From positions 310,001-374,000 of the forward strand of contig JAHLKD010000023.1 of the NCBI GenBank assembly GCA_025526935.1: a stretch of DNA of 64,000 nt. The letters run 5' to 3'. Origin of the DNA: Cladochytrium replicatum. Taxonomy: Eukaryota; Chytridiomycota; Chytridiomycetes; Cladochytriales; Cladochytriaceae. Below the pieces are notes generated by a model. The model ran no database searches and had not been told where the DNA came from. It saw only the letters and a list, made by a program, of their open reading frames with translations. Positions 57,771 to 64,000 of this stretch are shown here, in pieces. Numbering within the stretch: position 1 is the first letter of the stretch; each line of letters opens with the position of its first letter. The position numbers and the translations under genes are program-made.

Positions 57771-60700
57771 CACCAATAAGACATGTTTTATCTGAAATTG
57801 TAAAAAATAACGAAAATTTTGATCACGAAGCCCAACGATGTCTTGGGACGACCCTCAAACTGGCACCGCTCGACGGGCAGCAGATCTTTGCGGGCATCGT
57901 GTCCGCCGCTGTGGGAGACGACGACGGCGATGAGAATAAGGGCGGGTCTGCTGCTGGCACTACCAGTGTCATCCTTCCCTTCCAAACCTTCGTTGGCATC
58001 GGTGCTGTCTGTTTCTTTATTTTCTGTCTCGTACGCAACCATTTCAAAGACATTTACTCTCCCAGAAGAGTTCTCAAGAAGTAAGAAATCAATTAGAGGA
58101 CTGATGCAGAACGGGTTTGCACGGGATCGCATAATTGACAATTTGTTGTACATCACAGAGGCCGACCACCCAAGCTTTCGAGCAGCTTCCTTGGCTGGGT
58201 CTCTGGAGTTTGGAATGTGCGGGAGTCATTCCTTGTCAGCACTGTCGGTCTTGATGCAGTGATGGTAGGATCGTTGCCTTCTTGCGTTGCAGCCATTATC
58301 TAACGATCGATTAGTTCCTTCGTTTCTTGAGGACTGGAATCAAGCTTTTCTCCTTGCTTGCCGTGCTGGGATTGAGTGTGATTGCACCAGTAAACTTCTT
58401 TTCGAATCCGCCTACCGAGCCGCTATTTTCGGCGGCAAAACCTTTCAATGAGACCGCTTTTCTGAAGCACATCTCGATCGAAAATGTGACTTCTGGATCA
58501 CCATTCTTGCGTGTTCATCTTGTTTGCACATGGCTCTTTTCGATTCTGGCTTATGGATTCCTGATCGACTATTATCGAGGTCACGTCCAGCTAAAAATGA
58601 AATATGTCGAGCACGTTTTGCGCAAGACCAAACTTTCGAAAATCGAACATCGATCCATCATGGTTTACAGCATTCCATCTGAGCTCCGTAATGAAGTCGA
58701 ACTTGCGGCGTATTTCGAATCACTTGGGATCGGCGGAGTCGAGCAGGTCGTGATCGTTCGCAAGTGGGCCCACTTGAGAGAGGCTGTGATGAAGCGCGCT
58801 TACTACCTCACGAAACTGGAACATGTTTATTGCCAAGTGTATCGCACGACCAAAAAGTTTGCCCCCTGGAGCATGCGAAAACCTGGAACAACACCTCTTG
58901 AACCTCCGAACTACCGTCTGACTGGATCCTCGATTATGTCGTTCCGCCGAATCTGGAACTCGATTAGAGGGGTGTTCTGTAAACCCAAAACCGAAGAGCA
59001 TGAGCCGTTATTGGCGGAAGAACCAGCCAGCCCTAGGTCTTCCCATTACGAAGAGAATGTGTCACTGGGATTGCGATCGATGATGGACCGAATCGATATG
59101 GTGGACGGTCGTCACCGACCGCATCATCGTCTTGGGCTGTTTGGGATCTTTGGAGAAAGAGTAGATTCAGCCCAATATTATGCCAAGGAATATCTAGAGT
59201 GGGATGCCAAGGTATCCAAATATCGAAGGACGGCTGATGACTCTCCGGCAACTACCGTTGGCTTTGTATCGTTTGAATCCCCAGAGTCTGCGGTCCGTAT
59301 CTGGCTTTGCACCGCTTCCTTTTATATTCTAAATACTTCCTATTCCAGACGCTTGCTTCTCAAATTCTCATTCATCGCCAACCCTTTGCTTGCTCCACCT
59401 GTATGGCACCAGAACCTCGAGACATCAACTGGGATAATCTTGCTTCCAAAATATCTTCGCCGCTTCTTAAGCTCCTTCGAAGCACTATCGTTCTCTCGGT
59501 TCTTGCCATCCTTATCATCTTTTCAACTACCTTCATCGTTGTTATATCCGCATTCCTCTCGTTGGATAGTATTGCCACCGTTTTCCCGAGTTTGAAACCG
59601 TGGATTGATTCGCTCGCCCCAACTACGAAAGACTACATTCAAACGATTGTGCCACCGGTGCTCAGTGCTACTTGGACTGGATCACTGCCGTCGGTGTTGC
59701 TCGTCGCGACACAGCTGCAAGGGTTGGAAGCCGTCAGTTGGATTGAGATGAGCGTGCTTTCGAAATACTCCTTCTATCAGGTCTGGAACATTTTCTTCGT
59801 TCCCGTTGCGTCGAACTCGGTGATTGCCGAATTGATCAAGAATCCAGGATCAGTGATCGAGGTATGAAGTATTGGCCGGGTTCAGGCTTGTCTTTTGCTA
59901 ATTGCGGCCTTTGTGAACAGCTTTTGGGTCGTGGTGTGATCCGGGTATGTCATCGCTGTAACCATTTTTTCAAATGTTCTCATTCGTCCATATTAGATGG
60001 CCATGCCACTGATCAACTACGTCATGCTTCTCGGTCTTGTTGTATATCCTGCCATGCTCCTGCTTGTGTTTCCCCTTGCTATGACTTGGATGATGCGAGC
60101 GCTTCCCTGGAGTGGATTCACCCCACGAGCAGTGTCAGACGCTTATTATCCCAGTACGTTGACTTCCATGAAGTAAGTTATATACAACAAGACAACGATG
60201 ATGTTACTGACAAAGAATCTTAGCTATGGAATCATTTACCCTCTACCAATCCTGGTTTTCATCATCGGTATCGTGTACTCACCAGTTCAGCCCATTATCC
60301 TGCCATTCTGCGTCATATTCTTTTCGATCGCCTACTTTATGTTCAAGTACATCTTCCTGTACGTTCACATTCCCACATACGAAACCGGTGGAATGCAGGC
60401 TCCTATGGCCGTGCGACGCTGCTTCTGGGGAATGTTCATCATGCAGCTGACTCTGATGGGACTGCTCGCGACAAAGTCTACCACGGGCCGGGAGGGCGAT
60501 CATGGATTCGGCGTAACGCAGCTCACCCATCGAGATATTGGTTCAGGCTTGGTGCAATCGGTTTACACAGCGTTCGCTGATGTAGGATTCCGCTGGAATT
60601 CGTATGTGCAGATGGTTCTGAGCATCTTGCCGTTGACGTTCATCATCTTTGGATTGCTATGGTGGATGTCCAATGGTTATGACAAACTGGTCCAGAACAC

Positions 60701-62155
60701 TCCCATGGACTTGGTTGCCAGCGTTGCTCGAGAGTTTGGCGGAGCCAAAGGTACGGGAAACAGTGGACCGAATGGTCTACCTTCGCTCAGGAGCCCTCCC
60801 GCTCCCATGAGCGCTCGAAGCTCTTGGCTTTGGGATCGAGCCATCGGCGCAGCTTCTAAAGAGCTCGGAATTGTCAAGGCGAAACGTAGAATGACGCAGC
60901 TTGAATCTGAAAACGTGAACTCAGGTTCTGGAAAGGAGCATCGGTCTAGGGGACTAGAAATTGGCAGTGGAGGACCAGAGCACGTAATTGAGACCGCTGT
61001 CGAAGCGATCGCTGAAACGCTTACCGACGTGGTGGATGATCATCCCGAAGGTGGTCTTTTGTCCCCTGTTGGCCCGATTGGCTCCGTTCTGAACAAGATT
61101 TCGAATGAAGATCCTCCAAACCAGCGACCCGAGGCGGTGCCGACTGACATACTGTTCGCGGAGCCTGAGAGTGATGGTGAGGACAACAGTACTACACAAG
61201 GGAAGCCGTCGGTCTCGGATGCTGCTGTTGGTTCCCCCGATGCGGATGACGCACATTACATCGACATCGGAGGTGATGGTATTGGCGGTCAGGCTCCTAC
61301 ACTCCCACCTCCCTTTCCCCGTATGGTGAGAGTCCACCTCGAGCCACCTATGACCCGTGTCATCGGTGTTCTAGATGCGCCAGTGTCGTCAGCGACCCCC
61401 GTTGTGTTTGAAGGAGATGAGCAAGAGCAGATTTGGATTGAAGTGCATGCACAAGACCAGTGGCTGAACCGATTCCATATCGGAACGCCCACAAGCTCAT
61501 CGACTCATGACAACAAGAAACAACATCAGAACAAGTTACTCTTCAACGCATTGGGGAACACCACTGACGCGAACGGAGCGGGCCCGTCAACGCCAAAGCG
61601 GGCCGTTACACCAGAAGCGTCAACACCGAAGGGTGCGAACGCTTTTGACAACGTCGCCAGGCCCCTCAACGCCAATCCAGCTCGTCTTCGCTCGCGGTGT
61701 CCATCTCATCCATCTTTTCAGGCTCTAAGAAGCCAGCCACTGATGATCCCGAGTTCCTCCCTCGTGGTGCTCTTACAATGTCCTCAGAAGGCGTGCACTA
61801 CTACTTTACCACCTTTGACGACCTGCAGATCCACACGTATCTCCACCCAGCTCTGATCGGGCGACTCCCAGTGTTTTGGCTACCCAACAAGCCCCAGCCC
61901 GAGCCGTTGCGCGAGGCACGTGAAGAGCAAGCTATGGTGCAGAGGGATTTGTGGAAGAAGGTTGTGTTGAGGCAGAGGATGGGAGTGCGAGCTATGAAGG
62001 ACAAGCAGAATGGTGGGACTGTCGAGCTTGAGCGGGATCAGCTTGCGCGGAGGTCTACGGGTGCTACTACGAACAGCGAAGTGGGACATGGAGCAGAGGA
62101 GGACGATGGAGAGGACGCGAAGACAATGGCGAGCAAGAAGGCGGCTTCGACGTAA
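57767..62155 (+). CDS. CSC1/OSCA/TMEM63-like cation channel
   Basis: Osmosensitive/mechanosensitive calcium-permeable channel family, plasma membrane. The first helix (LPFQTFVGIGAVCFFIFCL, 57985-58041) is followed by SPRRVLKK and, after an intron (58081-58160), FLGWVSGVWNVRESFL. The next junction yields VGLDAVMFLRFLRTGIKLF, the hallmark N-terminal block. A large cytosolic loop, APEPRDINWDNL and many membrane helices follow (STIVLSVLAILIIFSTTFIV, YVMLLGLVVYPAMLLLVF, YGIIYPLPILVFIIGIVY and others), then a long cytosolic tail. The start is uncertain; 57767 is the in-frame ATG. Near 61640-61740 the frame must move from the Ser/Thr/Pro-rich loop to SISSIFSGSKKPATDDPEF, which I attribute to a short intron but could not pin down. 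Coding may extend slightly past 62155 by splicing. Confidence 0.9.
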
Positions 62156-63230
62156 ACGTTGAGGAGGCTTTCGATGGTTGTTGGGCATGTGAAGAACATG
62201 GCGGATTCGGTTAAGAAGTGGGCACATTTGCAGCAGGAATGAAGAATGAGAGTGTGGTGTATGTTAATCCCTAAAAATAATAATCTAAAAGAATAAAGAT
62301 AAATGCACCACAAAGGAAAACAAGAATTAAATAAATAACACAATTAACATCGTCAGCAGAGTATGTTATCTTTTTTTTGTTCAGGGTGATCATCTTTGTG
62401 TTCAGCCAACATATAACTTCTTCCACATTGTAACTTGAGCAGATTGGGGACAGCATTCCTCTTGCGATTACATAAACCTGTGGTGCATGCTCGACACAGG
62501 CACAGAATTCTTTGATGCGGAAATATCTATTGATTATGATTCGACGGCGTGAAGAATAAGAAAATCAAGGCAGCGTGGCAACCTCGATACCTACCTATCA
62601 CCAAATGCCCTTTATCTTGTTCAGATCGCCGATGGTGAGGGCCTCCATCACAAAAGAAGCACTGATAGAAGCTCGACCTTACGTTCCCACCACCATCAAC
62701 ACTTTCGATGGCTCGGACATAGAAAATGGGACGTTCTCCAAGTATCGGGTACCGAAGCCATCTTGGAGAAGCAAGCAAAAATTTAAAGAGCCGGTTACAC
62801 CTATTGATACTAATGAAAAGGATGAAGACGGTGATTTTGGATGTGGGATTTGTCAACAAAATTATTCTTTTTTCAGTTGGCAGTTTGACGAATTTCTTTA
62901 CTTGGGAATTTGACAATATCTTTCTTTTCAGGCCCTGGTTCACAGACAAAAAGCAATTATTCATTTCCGTGCAAAGCTCAATTGCTTATATTTGGCCATC
63001 GAGATCGTTTTCATCCTCCCAAGCCGCTGGCTTGAAGGAGGTGAAACCCAAGTATTATAAAAGCTCACATTCTTAAACCACATTGTTGTGTGTATGGATG
63101 AAGTTCGTCGCACATGTTGAACGACATAGGAGTCGTCTAGCACAATACCTAAGGATATCATCCCCAACCTAGCCCAAGCTATGTGAGCCTCCACAAGCAA
63201 ATGCAAAGTTATTCATCAGACTCAGATGAA
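62156..63230. other. AT-rich, largely non-coding region downstream of the channel gene
   Basis: 62230-62460 is AT-rich with runs of T. A plus-strand open stretch at 62575-62913 (ITKEALIEARPYVPTTINTF, SKYRVPKPSWRSKQKFKEP) has plausible protein composition but no family or start context. It could be a gene fragment or part of the transposon debris that follows. Confidence 0.4.
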
Positions 63231-63499
63231 GAATCTTCAAAGAAGTTGGCTCCAGCTAAGAAGGTAATCTCATACCTCAAACCTGTTCATAGGTAATTGA
63301 TGCCGACAACATTGTGGATGCAACTTCTTCTACAATAGTGACTGCATTAACGGCTCGATCCGATACTGTCATTCATGTCAAGACCAAGCGTCTTGGACTT
63401 ATTGATTCTGGAGCTTCTTTTTGGATGTCACCCAAACGTCATGTATTTTCAAAGCTTCAATATATGAAGGCCAACCAGGTTGTTGAATTTGGCAAATAG
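63231..63499 (+). mobile_element. Ty1/copia retrotransposon fragment (protease region)
   Basis: A short frame ending at 63499 contains LIDSGASFWMSPKRHVFSK, the pattern (D-S-G-A-S/T, then S/T-P, H-x-F) of the aspartic protease in copia-type Pol polyproteins. A Ser/Asp-rich segment precedes it at about 63200-63250, as at the end of Gag. It stops almost at once (VVEFGK, TAG) and integrase or reverse transcriptase motifs are not visible. No LTR pair was found within the window; the element may extend past the window end. Confidence 0.6.
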
Positions 63500-63600
63500 G
63501 AATACCATACCAATCTTGTTGAATGACATAGGAATTAGCTACTCCAGTCGTCCGACATACTGGTGGTGAGATCCATGGATCAGAGATGTCTGATCGCTGT

Positions 63601-63931
63601 ATCGCAGGAGTGACAAACACCCGTTGGATCAAACTGTTGATGATAGTACACATCCTCTTATGTTTGAATGCAGTAGAGCATAGAGAGTGTATTTAAGTGA
63701 CTGTTAACTGTATCGCAGGAGTGACAAACACCCGTTGGATCAAACTGTTGATGATAGTACACATCCTCTTATGTTTGAATGCAGTAGAGCATAGAGAGTG
63801 TATTTAAGTGACTGTTAACTGTATCGCAGGAGTGACAAACACCCGTTGGATCAAACTGTTGATGATAGTACACATCCTCTTATGTTTGAATGCAGTAGAA
63901 CATAGAGAGTGTATTTAACTGACTGTTAACG
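63601..63931. repeat. Three-copy 111-bp tandem repeat
   Basis: Units start at 63601, 63712 and 63823 with atcgcaggagtgacaaacac and end in gtatttaagtgactgttaac. Copies 1 and 2 look identical; copy 3 has a few substitutions (gtagaacat, taactgact). The array directly follows the copia fragment. Confidence 0.95.
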
Positions 63932-64000
63932 GATACAAGTGATTTAGAAGCAACTTCACATATACTTGAGAGAACATCTCATATAGTGAAACAACAAGGT

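Noticed and set aside
63601-63931. Possible CRISPR array
   Set aside because: The units are contiguous 111-bp repeats with no short repeats separated by unique spacers, in a eukaryotic genome.
1-64000. tRNA or rRNA genes
   Set aside because: I looked for T-loop-like GGTTCRANYCC boxes and found none with a convincing partner; a covariance-model scan would be needed to exclude them.

Overview
The window is nuclear DNA of a zoosporic (flagellated) fungus, most likely a chytrid. Fungal signs are a Zn2Cys6 transcription factor, a KIN1-type kinase with a KA1 tail, a CSC1-type channel, TOM70, and many short GT-AG introns (about 33-200 nt). Flagellar signs are IFT46, a probable FAM149 (DUF3719) relative and a BBS2-like gene, which yeasts and most moulds lack. 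Genes lie on both strands, are packed tightly and are transcribed singly; there is no operon logic.

Layout. 1-4.9 kb: IFT46 and the FAM149-like gene in tandem. 5.3-10.6 kb: two minus-strand PH-domain paralogs with identical intron positions. 10.9-16.5 kb: a 2.8-kb direct tandem duplication. Each copy holds a near-identical single-pass membrane protein gene. The downstream copy abuts the intact CDC43 (geranylgeranyltransferase I beta) gene; the upstream copy carries only a 3' fragment of CDC43, with a clean 157-bp internal inversion. 17.6-20.1 kb: BBS2-like gene lacking its expected N-terminus. 20.2-22.3 kb: secreted GH30 glycosidase with a C-terminal beta-trefoil lectin domain. 22.5-24.6 kb: an unrecognised minus-strand ORF with an in-frame stop, then a broken MIOS (SEACAT/GATOR2) relic. 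24.6-30.2 kb: CENP-X, a divergent orphan tail-anchored protein and a Zn2Cys6 factor whose 3' end is tandemly repeated. 30.5-37.3 kb: the meiotic helicase HFM1/MER3 in an AT-rich, intron-dense stretch. 37.5-38.0 kb: DDE transposase relic. 38.3-50.8 kb: a housekeeping block of NUG1, THG1, PDE9-type phosphodiesterase, KIN1 and TOM70; the KIN1 and TOM70 stop codons overlap. 51.0-52.4 kb: RPN9/PSMD13 with multiple lesions. 52.7-62.2 kb: PP2C phosphatase, a SAM methyltransferase with a decayed tandem copy, and a CSC1/TMEM63-like channel. 62.2-64 kb: Ty1/copia debris and a 3 x 111-bp tandem repeat.

Functional themes: cilium/zoospore biology (IFT46, FAM149-like, BBS2-like, perhaps the cGMP-type phosphodiesterase), nuclear and meiotic genome maintenance (CENP-X, HFM1), ribosome/tRNA maturation (NUG1, THG1), and signalling (KIN1, PP2C, PDE9, PH proteins). 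The strongest structural theme is local duplication followed by decay: PH pair, membrane-protein pair, CDC43 fragment, methyltransferase relic, 3'-end repeat of the transcription factor and the 111-bp array. Exon boundaries are read by eye from splice consensus and homology remembered from family knowledge; no search was run.
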